A stretch of DNA of 36,974 bases from Polyangiaceae bacterium (GTDB taxonomy: Bacteria > Myxococcota_A > Polyangia > Polyangiales > Polyangiaceae): NCBI GenBank assembly GCA_020849655.1, contig JADLFU010000177.1:1-36974 (forward strand). Reading direction: 5' to 3'. Positions 9,801 to 16,700 of this stretch are shown here, one piece after another. Every line of letters begins with the position of its first letter. Position 1 is the stretch's first letter. The notes below the pieces were generated by a model. That model worked only from the letters and a program-made list of their open reading frames with translations. It was not told the DNA's origin and did not search any database. The translations under genes and the position numbers were made by a program.

Positions 9801-10080
9801 CGCCTGCTCGTGGAGCCAGGCGGGCGAGGTGTCGTGCTGGGGGACGAACACCGTCGGGGAGCTCGGGCGCGGCGCGCTCTCGCAGGGGGTCCACGCGCCC
9901 GGCGATCTCGGGTTGAGCGGCGTCGTCGAGGTCGTGGCGGGCGATCAGCACGCGTGCGCGCGCGACGGCTCGGGCGCAGTGAAATGCTGGGGCATCAACA
10001 CGTACGGCCAGCTGGGTATCGGCGTCACGGGGCAGTACGACGTCGCGCAGCCCGTCATCGCCTTGCCCCCTGGGCTGTAG
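6811..10080 (+). CDS. RCC1-repeat lipoprotein with long Gly-rich linker
   Basis: 1089-residue predicted surface lipoprotein. The signal VIRARLRGAVLSLLLLASAC ends at lipobox Cys20. Residues about 25-260 form an N-terminal beta-rich region with Cys pairs (CLGKLCEPGSTCFDGACR), reminiscent of myxococcal surface proteins. Residues about 272-409 are a repeated Gly/Ala/Asn/Ser linker. From about 417 to the end there are roughly eleven or twelve RCC1-type repeats (YCWGTDS, PCWGANWAGQLG, LCWGDDYTGMLG, SCWGTNTVGELG, KCWGINTYGQLG), enough for one seven-bladed propeller plus a further partial or second propeller. RCC1 repeats make protein-interaction propellers; the ligand here is unknown. The start overlaps the hemerythrin stop (GTGA). 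After the stop there is no confident gene for nearly 600 bases. Confidence 0.9.
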   Translation: MIRARLRGAVLSLLLLASACAERPATAIVFGLSAEPRVPEELDEVTVSLGRGDVATFGKTYSLPSQSAPLPGTITADASDDPGGPPVRIVVRARSTKTGDFIEKSARVRATAEKTKLLRVRLQYACLGKLCEPGSTCFDGACRSDEVDGASLPEFESSAAAGEPAGCFDEARCLAGGVPQALVDCSFETTLAPGSYNVGIWWAGAAVPVVLEPDKAYTVSGKKVTLSDALCASTAVDRVVLSPACPTKSAPVCASSSAHGGAPGAAGSAGRGGAGGAGSGGAGNGGAGNGGAGSGGAGNGGAGNGGAGSGGAGSGGAGNGGAGSGGAGNGGAGNGGAGAGSGGAGSGGAGAGGAGNGGAGNGGAGNGGAGNGGAGAGGAGTGGAGNGGAGNGGTGGAGGAGNGGAGGGGLVTQPKQGFRVLDAGPYAVCVVKASGELYCWGTDSYLTKFYPVGTPPGPGNVATPIKLAGVPLLAAVSVGDAFLCGVDLVGGVPCWGANWAGQLGRVDSSAALGEVPLPSAAVDVRAVEQSGACALLQTGDVYCWGTDSGGGELGQGAGAGRLLPTRVALPPGDPVVQLAGQGPICALTGGGDVHCWGRGIFSPTKLASGVDEVVVQPGVAVFTRAGSDVTMFPLSNLQPGVPVPHGAIVDGMVARFDSLCLHDVGKARLRCSSSPLTPGTFTTDPGVAGDMPVAASGFASAHYATGGATCARTSSGEVLCWGDDYTGMLGVDRPEDRPAPVSVPSFTAKSLGADVTRTLAISSSGGLARWGLIADTSPLSPSPSTFTGSGGVRVQPGPEYDVVLSSDGTLSAIRYNSSMAAPMGTWLHQQGPGFVGVTGSYTFKAGVTGSTLWGYSDNGSSFLEFGDPSKVWASGETASRALPEVMTSFVGGGDGACAIGASGELYCWGCNDSCSDRFGAVGDLEVPTKVSKPSAEAVASVCLGFDYMCARTSPSGLVACRGRNTYGALGDGTTIDSSDYKTVAVPPSAGLACGPLFACSWSQAGEVSCWGTNTVGELGRGALSQGVHAPGDLGLSGVVEVVAGDQHACARDGSGAVKCWGINTYGQLGIGVTGQYDVAQPVIALPPGL
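7624..8037 (+). repeat. Coding minisatellite, Gly-rich linker of the RCC1 lipoprotein
   Basis: About 410 bases of degenerate 15-base units (ggaggcgctggcaac and variants) encoding Gly-Ala-Gly-Asn-Gly or Gly-Ala-Gly-Ser-Gly pentapeptides. Variation lies at the third base of Ala (gca, gct, gcc), at Gly and at Asn/Ser. Blocks of neighbouring units share the same variants, as expected from slippage and unequal exchange. The reverse strand reads as a Pro/Ala/Leu repeat, which is a shadow. Confidence 0.95.
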
Positions 10081-10672
10081 CGCGGCCGTCCCCCGGCCCT
10101 CCGAGGCAGTCTTCACGGGTACCTCGCCGCGCGTCGACTCTTGAGGGCCGCGATCGATCGGCGTACCGTGCGCGGGTGAACCGTGGTCCCAAGCTGGCTG
10201 GAGCAGACTCGCGATGACAGCAGCGCCTTGGGTCTCGGAAGCGGCCGGCCGACGCAGGCCGCGCCTCACCGAGCCCAAGCAGGCCACGTGGGGGCGCCAC
10301 TGCGGTCGCCTGTCCAGTGTCGATCTCGCCTCGATCCTCCTCGAGGACGCCGCAGTCCCTCGGCGCGTGCGCTTTGATCCGGAGGCGCTCGGCGGCGCGC
10401 TGCGCCCGATCCGCATGCCCGAAGCTCACGGCCACGCCGGCAACGTGATCGTGGTGGGCGACACCGCGCAGTTCGGCTCGTGCCAGGCGCTCGATCTCCC
10501 GCGTCGCCTCTGCGACGAGTCGGTTGAAGGCGGCCGGGCCTCCTGGATGCTCGCGGTTCTGGGCGCCCTCCACGACCGCCAGCCGCGCTTCTACGAGGGT
10601 GGTCCGCGCGGCACCTCGAAGGCGCGCCGGCGCCCCGCTTGAACCCCTCGCCGGCCACCCAAGGATCAACGA
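10081..10672. other. 592 bp without a confident gene, between RCC1 lipoprotein and AAA ATPase
   Basis: No recognisable protein family, RNA gene or inverted repeat with a T-tract is visible here. Both strands have open frames. The + frame from 10214 has the higher GC3 and is listed separately at low confidence; the opposite frames read as His/Arg-rich text typical of antisense shadows. The promoter of the 10673-12768 pair should lie here unless the pair is transcribed from the lipoprotein gene. Confidence 0.5.
10214..10642 (+). CDS. Possible hypothetical protein (weak)
   Basis: 142-codon open frame ending 30 bp before the AAA ATPase gene. Third-position G+C is high over its second half (for example the stretch coding VRFDPEALGGALRPIRMPEA), as in real genes of this window. 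However, the first third is Arg/Pro-rich, the start has only a distant GGAG, and no domain, signal or membrane segment is seen. It may be a real small gene, a decayed remnant or chance. If real, its spacing would make it the first gene of the AAA/TOPRIM-like operon. Confidence 0.25.
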   Translation: MTAAPWVSEAAGRRRPRLTEPKQATWGRHCGRLSSVDLASILLEDAAVPRRVRFDPEALGGALRPIRMPEAHGHAGNVIVVGDTAQFGSCQALDLPRRLCDESVEGGRASWMLAVLGALHDRQPRFYEGGPRGTSKARRRPA

Positions 10673-12127
10673 ATGCTCACGCGCCTCAAGGTCACCGGCT
10701 TCAAGAACCTCGTCGACACGGAGGTGCGCTTCGGCCCGTTCACCTGCATCGCGGGCACCAACGGCGTCGGCAAGTCCAACGTGTTCGACGCCATTCGGTT
10801 TCTCGCGCTCCTCGCGGACCACACGTTCGTCGACGCCGCACGGCAGGTGCGAGGCGGCGCAGATCCGGCGAGCCTCTTCACGGCGTGGGGTGACGGACTC
10901 ATGCGCTTCGAGTGCGACGTCGTCGTCCCGGCCCACGGGAAGGACGACTTTCATCAGGCGGCCGAGGCTAGCCACACGTACCTCACCTACTCCCTCGCGC
11001 TACAGCTGAACCGAGCGCCGTCCGGCGCTGAGCGGATCGAGCTGCAGCACGAAGCGCTGACGTACATCCCTCTCGGCGGCGCCCCCGCGCGACTCGGGTT
11101 CGAGTGCTCGCAGGCCTGGCTGACGTCGGCGATCCGGAAGTCTCACCGCCGCGCCAAGTACATCGAGACCATGGATGTCGAGGGGCAGCGGCGGGTCCGG
11201 CTCAGCGCGGACAAGATGCGCGACGAGGACAAGAGCAAGCGCGGCGGAGGGAAGCCCACGGACTTTCTCGCGAGCACGCTGCCGCGCACTGTGCTGTCCG
11301 CCGCGAGCCACGCCGAGGAGGCGCGCACGGCCGTCCTGGTCCGCGCCGAGATGCGCTCGTGGCGCGTTCTCCAGCTCGAGCCCTCGTCGCTCCGCGTGCC
11401 CGATGAACTCCACGCCCCCTCGACGCTCACAGTCGAAGGCAGACACCTCCCAGCGACGCTCTACCGCCTGGCCTCTGGCCCGGACGGAGACCGGATCGTC
11501 GCGGACATCTCCAACAGGCTCGCGCAGCTCGTGAGCGACGTTCGCGAGCTACGCGTGGTTCGCGACGACACGCGCCGGGCGCTCCAGCTGGTGCTCACCA
11601 AGACCGCTGGACAGGAGTTTCCCGCGGCGCTGCTCTCGGACGGGACGCTCCGCTTCGTCGCGCTCAGCGTGCTCGAGCGCGATCGCGAGGCGTCGGGGCT
11701 CTTCTGCCTCGAGGAGCCCGAGAACGGCATTCACCCGGAGCGGATGGGCGCGATGATGCGGCTGCTCACGGACATGGCCACGGACCCCACCGCCGCGGTG
11801 GACGATGACAACCTGCTCCAGCAAGTGATCATCAGCACTCACTCGCCGATCGTCGTCTCGCACACCCGCCCCGACGACCTGCTCTTCGCTGATCACCGCG
11901 ACCCGCCCGGACGTCCTCCGTCCAGGCATCACGCGCTCGTACTCAGGTCCTGTGGAGAGACCTGGCGAGCTGCGGAGGGGGCCCCCGAGACGGTCGGCAA
12001 GGGGACCATCCTCGAGTATCTCGGAGCGCTCGCGCCCGGCGACTACGAGGGCCTCGGACCCCTCGGACCAACGATCTTCAGCAAGTTTGGCCCTCAACTC
12101 GCTCTTCGGTTCGAGGCGGAGACGTGA
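10673..12127 (+). CDS. AAA/OLD-type ATPase (RecF/SMC-like), candidate defence ATPase
   Basis: 484-residue ABC/SMC-like ATPase of the AAA_15/AAA_21 group. The N-terminus MLTRLKVTGFKNLVDTEVRF is the usual opening of this family. Walker A is GTNGVGKS (residues 28-35). The signature-like motif is LLSDGTLRFVAL, Walker B is LFCLEEPENGIHP with Glu347-Glu348, and the H-loop is ISTHSP with His390. Between Walker A and the signature lies a coiled or variable region of about 280 residues. Such ATPases form the sensor or motor of many two-gene antiphage systems (OLD, Gabija, PARIS, RloA/AbiL type). It is followed, with a GTGA overlap, by a small TOPRIM/DUF4276-like protein, which supports that reading. 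ATG at 10673. It uses more A- and T-ending codons than the flanking genes, consistent with lateral acquisition. The defence role is inferred from context. Confidence 0.88.
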   Translation: MLTRLKVTGFKNLVDTEVRFGPFTCIAGTNGVGKSNVFDAIRFLALLADHTFVDAARQVRGGADPASLFTAWGDGLMRFECDVVVPAHGKDDFHQAAEASHTYLTYSLALQLNRAPSGAERIELQHEALTYIPLGGAPARLGFECSQAWLTSAIRKSHRRAKYIETMDVEGQRRVRLSADKMRDEDKSKRGGGKPTDFLASTLPRTVLSAASHAEEARTAVLVRAEMRSWRVLQLEPSSLRVPDELHAPSTLTVEGRHLPATLYRLASGPDGDRIVADISNRLAQLVSDVRELRVVRDDTRRALQLVLTKTAGQEFPAALLSDGTLRFVALSVLERDREASGLFCLEEPENGIHPERMGAMMRLLTDMATDPTAAVDDDNLLQQVIISTHSPIVVSHTRPDDLLFADHRDPPGRPPSRHHALVLRSCGETWRAAEGAPETVGKGTILEYLGALAPGDYEGLGPLGPTIFSKFGPQLALRFEAET

Positions 12128-12768
12128 GCGGATTGACCTACACGCTCCTCGGCGACGGATCCTCGGACCGCCTGCTCGACTTCCCCATCCAATGGGCGCT
12201 GCGCACCCTCGGCATAGCCGTCGAGAGCACGCAGTGGGCAGACCTCGGCAACGTGAAACCGAGGCCTTCGACCCTGACGGAGCGCGCCCGCGTGGCGCTC
12301 GAACTCTACCCCGCCGAGCTGTTGGTGGTCCATCGCGATGCGGAGAGTAGCTCGCTCGAGGAGCGGCTCGAAGAGGTGCGGATCGCGACGCAAGGCCTCG
12401 CGGGTCGGCATGTCGCGGTCGTCCCGGTTCGGATGACGGAGGCCTGGCTGCTCCACGATGAGCAGGCGATCCGTCGCGCGAGCGGCAACCCGAACGGCAC
12501 CGTCGCGCTCTCGCTACCCTCTGCCGCTCGGGTCGAGTCGGACGTCAATCCCAAGGCGACGCTCGAGACCGCGCTCCTCACTGCCTCCGAGCTGAAAGGG
12601 AGGAGGCGGCAGCGGCGCAAGGCGGAGTTCTCTCAGATGCGCGCGCGCACCGCGGGGCTCATCAGGGACTTCACGCCCCTCGAAGCCACGCCGTCGTTTG
12701 CAGCCTTCTTGTCGGCGCTGAGGGCTGCGCTCGTCGCTCTCGGACGCCTCGAGCGGGGCGAACGATGA
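12124..12768 (+). CDS. DUF4276/TOPRIM-like partner of the AAA ATPase
   Basis: 214-residue protein coupled to the ATPase by GTGA (12124-12127). The N-terminal strand-loop (YTLLGDGSSDRLLDFPI) and the later LLVVHRDAESSS resemble the two acidic motifs of TOPRIM-like nuclease folds, with Asp in place of the first Glu. The block VPVRMTEAWLLHDEQAIR followed by GNPNG and NPKATLETALL resembles small proteins found beside AAA ATPases and annotated as DUF4276-like; I make this assignment from pattern memory only. The C-terminus is basic and helical. A plausible job is the effector nuclease of a two-component defence system whose activity the ATPase controls. It converges on the DUF2505-like gene with 78 bp between; a short G+C hairpin (GGCCC/GGGCC, 12813-12831) is present there without a T-tract. 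Confidence 0.7.
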   Translation: MSGLTYTLLGDGSSDRLLDFPIQWALRTLGIAVESTQWADLGNVKPRPSTLTERARVALELYPAELLVVHRDAESSSLEERLEEVRIATQGLAGRHVAVVPVRMTEAWLLHDEQAIRRASGNPNGTVALSLPSAARVESDVNPKATLETALLTASELKGRRRQRRKAEFSQMRARTAGLIRDFTPLEATPSFAAFLSALRAALVALGRLERGER

Positions 12769-12846
12769 CGCGATGACCCACCGGCCGTCCTCCTCGACCG
12801 CCCGCTGACGCCGGCCCTCGATCCTCGGGCCGCCCGGTGCCACCGC

Positions 12847-13353
12847 TCACCCCGCGCGCTTCTCCGCGAGGTACCGCCGCGTGAACGCGTGATCGGCCGC
12901 GAGCGCGGCCTGCACCTGATCGGCGAAGATCTGCGCGATCTTGCCGCCGATGAGCGGGACGTCCGACGTCACCTCGAGCTCGAACGTCAGGCGCGCGCCG
13001 TCCCCCTCGGCGCTGACGCTCGCGGTGCCCCCGATCTTCACCGGCCGCCCGACGGGCGTGATGACGAGGGTCGCCGTGATCGCGCCCGCGCTGCGCCGCC
13101 ACCGGGTCTCGTGGCGCATCGTCTGCTCGTCGCCGACGAGCTTCCGCGCGAAGCCTGGGATCTTCGCGAGATCGACGGGGATCGTGCGGGAGAGGTCGAC
13201 GCAGATCTCGTCGTCGGTCGCGGTGAAGCGCGGCATCTCGAAGCGCGTCGCGCCGAGCGCCCGGTACTTGGCGCCGGGGTACTCCCGATCGGAGAACACC
13301 GACCAGAGCACGTCGGGGGGCGCGGGGAACTCCTGGTGGACGGTCAGTCGCAT
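12847..13353 (-). CDS. DUF2505-like SRPBCC (START-fold) protein
   Basis: 168-residue cytoplasmic protein of the polyketide-cyclase/START-like (SRPBCC) fold, closest in pattern to DUF2505. Visible are the opening strand RLTVHQEFPAPPDVLWSVFSD, the segment YRALGATRFEM, and the closing helix GKIAQIFADQVQAALAADHAF, which would line a hydrophobic cavity. The ligand is unknown. The ATG at 13353 is preceded by AGGTG at a suitable distance; a GTG at 13365 would add four residues and cannot be excluded. It lies 17 bp downstream of the MopE-like gene on the same strand, so the two are probably cotranscribed. Confidence 0.8.
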   Translation of the reverse strand: MRLTVHQEFPAPPDVLWSVFSDREYPGAKYRALGATRFEMPRFTATDDEICVDLSRTIPVDLAKIPGFARKLVGDEQTMRHETRWRRSAGAITATLVITPVGRPVKIGGTASVSAEGDGARLTFELEVTSDVPLIGGKIAQIFADQVQAALAADHAFTRRYLAEKRAG

Positions 13354-13370
13354 CGGCGCGTGCACCTACC

Positions 13371-15287
13371 TCAGAGCGGCGCGGGCAGGTAGGGCAACAG
13401 CTTGACGCGGAGCTTGCCGGAGTACGAGAAGTCACATGAGTTGCACTGTGTGATCCCGCCGGTGCACACGCCACCCTTGCCGCTGCCCGTCGTCTGGTGG
13501 ATGCACTTGTAGAGCAGCCTGTAGTCCTCTCCCCCGGGGTAGTAGGAGAGCCCCGTCGGGTTGCCGATCTGCCCCGGGGAGGCGAACTCGTTGATCTTCG
13601 CCAGCGGGCTGGAGGTGCCCACCGTCAGGGTGCAGTCGGAGCCGGACCCGCTCAGCACCTCGGAGATCGGCTTGTCGACCGTGAAGAGCTTCGTCTTGGA
13701 GCCGCTGCCGACCGTCGAGTCGCCGCCGCTCGTCGTCTTCGCCTCCACGAGCGCCTGGGCGAGCCTCACGGTGCTGGCGTCGATGACGGTCCACGTCTGG
13801 CGAACGTAGATCCCGAGCGGCTCGTCGTCGAAGTACGGATCGACCCCGCCGCCCGTCTTCGACACCGCCAGGGTCAGCTCGACCCGGAGGTCACCCGCGA
13901 CGACCGGCTTGATCGTCACCTCCCCCTCGCACGCCGTCCCCTCGTCGACGGCGCCCGAGCAATCGTTGTCGAAGCCGTCGCACACCTCGACGCCGAGCGG
14001 GCTCACGGTCTTGCGCGCGTCATCGCAGTCGGTGGCGGGAATCCCGGAGCGCCACGCAGGGTTGGAGTCGGGCGGCGCGCAGCTCGGCGCCGAGCTCGAG
14101 CCCAGCGCGCCGAAGCCGTCGCCGTCCGCGTCGAGCACCCAGACCACGCTCGTGACGCTCTCGTCGATCGCGCCGTTGCAGTTGTTGTCCTTGCCGTCGC
14201 AGGCCTCGGTGTTGCCGGGGAACACCGTCCCGTCCTTGTCATCGCAGTCGTCGGCGAGCCCGGTCAGCACCCATACCCCGTCGCACACCGCGCCCGCGGG
14301 CCCCACTGGCACTCCCACGGCCGGAGTCGCGCACGACTTGTGCTCCAGGGGCGGCGCCTTGGCGTCGAGGTGGCCGTCCGCGTCGGGGTCGCAGCGCCAG
14401 GTCTTCTGATCGAAGGCGTCCTCGTCCGCCGTCCCGTCGCAGTCGTCGTCGAGGCCGTTGCACGTCTCGACCTGGGGCCCGATCGCCCCTACGCACGGGC
14501 CGAACGTCGCGGCGCCCCCCGACTGCACGGCGCAGGTGCGCGCGCCGTACTTGCAAGCGCCCTTCGGCGAGCCGCCTGGGTACGTGATCGGCTTGCCCGA
14601 CGCGTCGGTGGCGCACGTCCCGTCGACGTCCCCGACCGCGCAGGCGCAGCTCGTGCCGTTGGTCAGAGTGTTGTCACCCTCCGAGCCGGAGCAGTCCTGG
14701 TCGACCCCGTCGTTGCAAGCGTCGCTGTGTCCCTCGCCGGCGGGCCCGTCCCAGCCCTTCGGGTTGGCCTTCGGGTTGGTGTCGTCGCAGTCGTTGCCCA
14801 GCTGGATGGCGACGGGGGTGTCGGACACGACCTTGCATTTGTTGCGTCGGTACCCGTCACCGTCAGAGTCCTTCGCGGCGTAGGCGCAGGCGCCCGCCGT
14901 GCAGCTCGCCTCGGCGCAGTCGGCCGGCTGCGTCTCGGGGAGGGGACAGTCCTTGGAGGTGGCGCAGCCCCCCGACGTGCCGGCCTGACCGGCGGCGCCC
15001 GCCTGCCCCGCCGCGCCGCCGCTGGCCTTGCCGGCCGCGCCCGCCTGCCCTGCCACGCCGGCGGCGCCCGCTTGGCCGGCCTTGCCTGCCGTGCCCGCCT
15101 GCCCAGCGGTGCCTGCCACGCCGCCGCGTCCCGCTTGCGTCGCTCCCGAGGCGCCCGCCTTTCCCCCTCCGGCGCCGCTCGCCCCTCCGGCGGAGGGCGC
15201 GCCGCTCGCGGCGTCGTCGCCCCCGCACCCGAGCCAGAGGATCGCGGAGGTCAAGGCAAGGATGGCCGTCGAAAGAACGCTCTTCAT
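13371..15287 (-). CDS. MopE-like lipoprotein with DCDD metal-binding motifs
   Basis: 638-residue surface lipoprotein. The signal MKSVLSTAILALTSAILWLGC ends at lipobox Cys21. Residues about 29-107 are Gly/Ala/Gln-rich repeats (GQAGAAG). The central 300 residues carry repeated acidic Cys motifs: GNDCDDTNP, LDDDCDGTADE, ADDCDDKDG, DNNCNGAIDE, TDCDDARK and DNDCSGAVDE. These alternate a long DCDD form and a short DxDC(D/N/S)G form, as in the putative metal-binding motif family PF11617 named after the copper-regulated MopE. Several DxDGDG loops (DSDGDGY, DADGDGF) suggest calcium binding. The C-terminal 200 residues are beta-rich with CTGGITQCNSC and have no recognised family. The stop is 17 bp from the downstream DUF2505-like gene. 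Confidence 0.9.
   Translation of the reverse strand: MKSVLSTAILALTSAILWLGCGGDDAASGAPSAGGASGAGGGKAGASGATQAGRGGVAGTAGQAGTAGKAGQAGAAGVAGQAGAAGKASGGAAGQAGAAGQAGTSGGCATSKDCPLPETQPADCAEASCTAGACAYAAKDSDGDGYRRNKCKVVSDTPVAIQLGNDCDDTNPKANPKGWDGPAGEGHSDACNDGVDQDCSGSEGDNTLTNGTSCACAVGDVDGTCATDASGKPITYPGGSPKGACKYGARTCAVQSGGAATFGPCVGAIGPQVETCNGLDDDCDGTADEDAFDQKTWRCDPDADGHLDAKAPPLEHKSCATPAVGVPVGPAGAVCDGVWVLTGLADDCDDKDGTVFPGNTEACDGKDNNCNGAIDESVTSVVWVLDADGDGFGALGSSSAPSCAPPDSNPAWRSGIPATDCDDARKTVSPLGVEVCDGFDNDCSGAVDEGTACEGEVTIKPVVAGDLRVELTLAVSKTGGGVDPYFDDEPLGIYVRQTWTVIDASTVRLAQALVEAKTTSGGDSTVGSGSKTKLFTVDKPISEVLSGSGSDCTLTVGTSSPLAKINEFASPGQIGNPTGLSYYPGGEDYRLLYKCIHQTTGSGKGGVCTGGITQCNSCDFSYSGKLRVKLLPYLPAPL
14967..15203 (-). 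repeat. Gly/Ala/Gln repeat region in MopE-like lipoprotein
   Basis: Degenerate short coding repeats giving GQAGAAG, GKAGQAG and GTAGQAG motifs. They have the same architectural position (directly behind the lipobox) as the Gly-rich linkers of the VWA and RCC1 lipoproteins but a different unit, so they arose independently or diverged strongly. Confidence 0.85.
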
Positions 15288-15319
15288 GCGGGCACGCTAC
15301 CACACTGTAGAATCCCGCC

Positions 15320-15352
15320 ATGTCCCCCGCCGCTCGGCCGCGCCCCGCATGA
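15320..15352 (+). other. Ten-codon leader frame overlapping the amidohydrolase start
   Basis: ATG at 15320 opens a ten-codon frame (MSPAARPRPA) whose TGA at 15350-15352 overlaps the ATG of the amidohydrolase gene (ATGA at 15349). That gene has no visible ribosome-binding site of its own. Translation of the leader could deliver ribosomes to it by termination-reinitiation. It could equally be chance. Confidence 0.3.
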
Positions 15353-16164
15353 TCATCGACGCCTGGATCCAGCACCCCACCGGAGACTTCCTGCGCCGGC
15401 CGATGTTCGAGAGCCTGCTGCGCTGGCGGGGCGTCGACCCGGCGGCGCTCCCGGCCGACATCCCGCCCGCGTTCACGATGTCCGCGCTCGACGCGGCGTC
15501 GGTCTCGAAGGCCGTCGTCTCGGCGTGGTGGGGGCCAGAGGGGCCGCTCCTGTCGAACGATCACGTGGCCGAGATCGTGCGCGCGCACCCCGAGCGCCTG
15601 GTCGGCGTCGCCGCCGTCGATCTGTCGAGGCCGATGGACGGCGTGCGCGAGCTGCGCCGCGCGGTGCGGCAGCTCGGGTTCCGTGGGCTGCGCATGCTGC
15701 CTTGGCTGTGGCGCCTGCCGCCCAGCGATCGCCGGTACTACCCGCTCTACGCCGAGTGCGTGGAGCTAGGCGTTCCGTTCTGCCTGCAGGTCGGGCACGC
15801 CGGGCCGCTCGCGCCGTCGGAGCCGGGCCGACCCATCCCGTACCTGGACGAGGTCGCGCTGGAGTTCCCCGAGCTCACCATCGTCGCCGGGCACATCGGC
15901 TACCCGTGGACGACCGAGATGATCGCGCTCGCGACGAAGTACCCCAATGTCTACATCGACACCTCGGCGTACAAGGCCGCGCGCTACCCGCGCGAGCTCG
16001 TCGAGTACCTGCGCGGTCACGGGCGGAGGAAGGTGCTCTTCGGCAGCAACTTCCCGATGCTCACGCCGGCGGAGGCGCTCGCCGGGCTCGACGCGCTCGG
16101 GCTCGACGACGACGCGCGGGCGCGGTTCCTCCACGGCAACGCGGCGGGCGTGTTCCACCTGTGA
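15349..16164 (+). CDS. Amidohydrolase-2 family (TIM-barrel) protein
   Basis: 271-residue protein of the amidohydrolase_2 group (ACMSD-like decarboxylases and hydrolases). Recognisable blocks are MIIDAWIQHPTGDF at the first strand, AVDLSRPMDGVRELRR, GFRGLRMLPWLWRLPPSDRRYYPLY, FCLQVGHAGP, IVAGHIGYPWTTEMIAL, NVYIDTSAY and VLFGSNFPM. The usual HxH metal pair after strand 1 is reduced to DAWIQH, and the final Asp is Asn (GSNFP), so metal binding may be altered. His residues of QVGH and AGHIGYPW are kept. The ATG at 15349 starts exactly at the family N-terminus; the frame stays open upstream into the antisense of the neighbouring signal peptide, which I reject. It is divergent from the MopE-like gene and 34 bp upstream of the TerB-like gene. 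Confidence 0.85.
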   Translation: MIIDAWIQHPTGDFLRRPMFESLLRWRGVDPAALPADIPPAFTMSALDAASVSKAVVSAWWGPEGPLLSNDHVAEIVRAHPERLVGVAAVDLSRPMDGVRELRRAVRQLGFRGLRMLPWLWRLPPSDRRYYPLYAECVELGVPFCLQVGHAGPLAPSEPGRPIPYLDEVALEFPELTIVAGHIGYPWTTEMIALATKYPNVYIDTSAYKAARYPRELVEYLRGHGRRKVLFGSNFPMLTPAEALAGLDALGLDDDARARFLHGNAAGVFHL

Positions 16165-16198
16165 ACGCCTCGGCGGGCGGCGGTGGTACAAGCGTCGG

Positions 16199-16699
16199 AT
16201 GCTGCGCCTGCGCACCGAGACGCTGGTCGATCTCCGAGACAAGCTCCGCGACCGCGGGTCGCCGCCGACCCTCGCGCGGCCGGGCGCCGGCGGGCTCGAT
16301 CCCGAGGCGGCGTTCCTGATCGGAGAGTACGGGCCGCTCGTCGAGCTGATGTTCCTCGTGATGAGCGCGGACGGCGAGGTCGCGCAGGCCGAGCGTGACG
16401 TGCTGCGGGGCGCGCTCCGCGAGCTCGACCCGCGGGTCCGCTCGACCCATTTCGGCGCGATGCTCTCGGCCGCCGAGCAGGCGCGTGAGCGGCACGGCGC
16501 GTCGACCCGGCTCCTCGACGTCGGCCGCGACCTGCGCGACGATCCCGTGCGCGCGGAGGTGGCGTTCGTGCTCGCCGCCGCGATCGCGTTCGCCGACGAT
16601 CGCATCACGACCGACGAGAACTCCCTGCTGAACGATCTCGCGGACGCGCTCGGCATCGACGAGGCGAAGAGCGAGGAGCTGATGCGCGCGCTCGTGTGA
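16199..16699 (+). CDS. TerB-like (tellurite-resistance fold) protein
   Basis: 166-residue all-helical cytoplasmic protein with two acidic helix-turn segments, FLVMSADGEVAQAERDVLRGAL and AFADDRITTDENSLLNDLADALGI, typical of the TerB fold in which Asp and Glu line a possible metal site. TerB-like domains occur in tellurite and stress response proteins and as accessory domains in DnaJ-like proteins; no tellurite cluster is present here. ATG at 16199. It is on the same strand as the amidohydrolase (34 bp gap) and converges on the spermidine-synthase-like gene. Confidence 0.75.
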   Translation: MLRLRTETLVDLRDKLRDRGSPPTLARPGAGGLDPEAAFLIGEYGPLVELMFLVMSADGEVAQAERDVLRGALRELDPRVRSTHFGAMLSAAEQARERHGASTRLLDVGRDLRDDPVRAEVAFVLAAAIAFADDRITTDENSLLNDLADALGIDEAKSEELMRALV

Positions 16700-16700
16700 G

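Noticed and set aside
12813-12831. Terminator hairpin between the DUF4276-like and DUF2505-like genes
   Set aside because: Only a five-pair stem without a T-tract; too weak to list as a separate feature in DNA of this composition.
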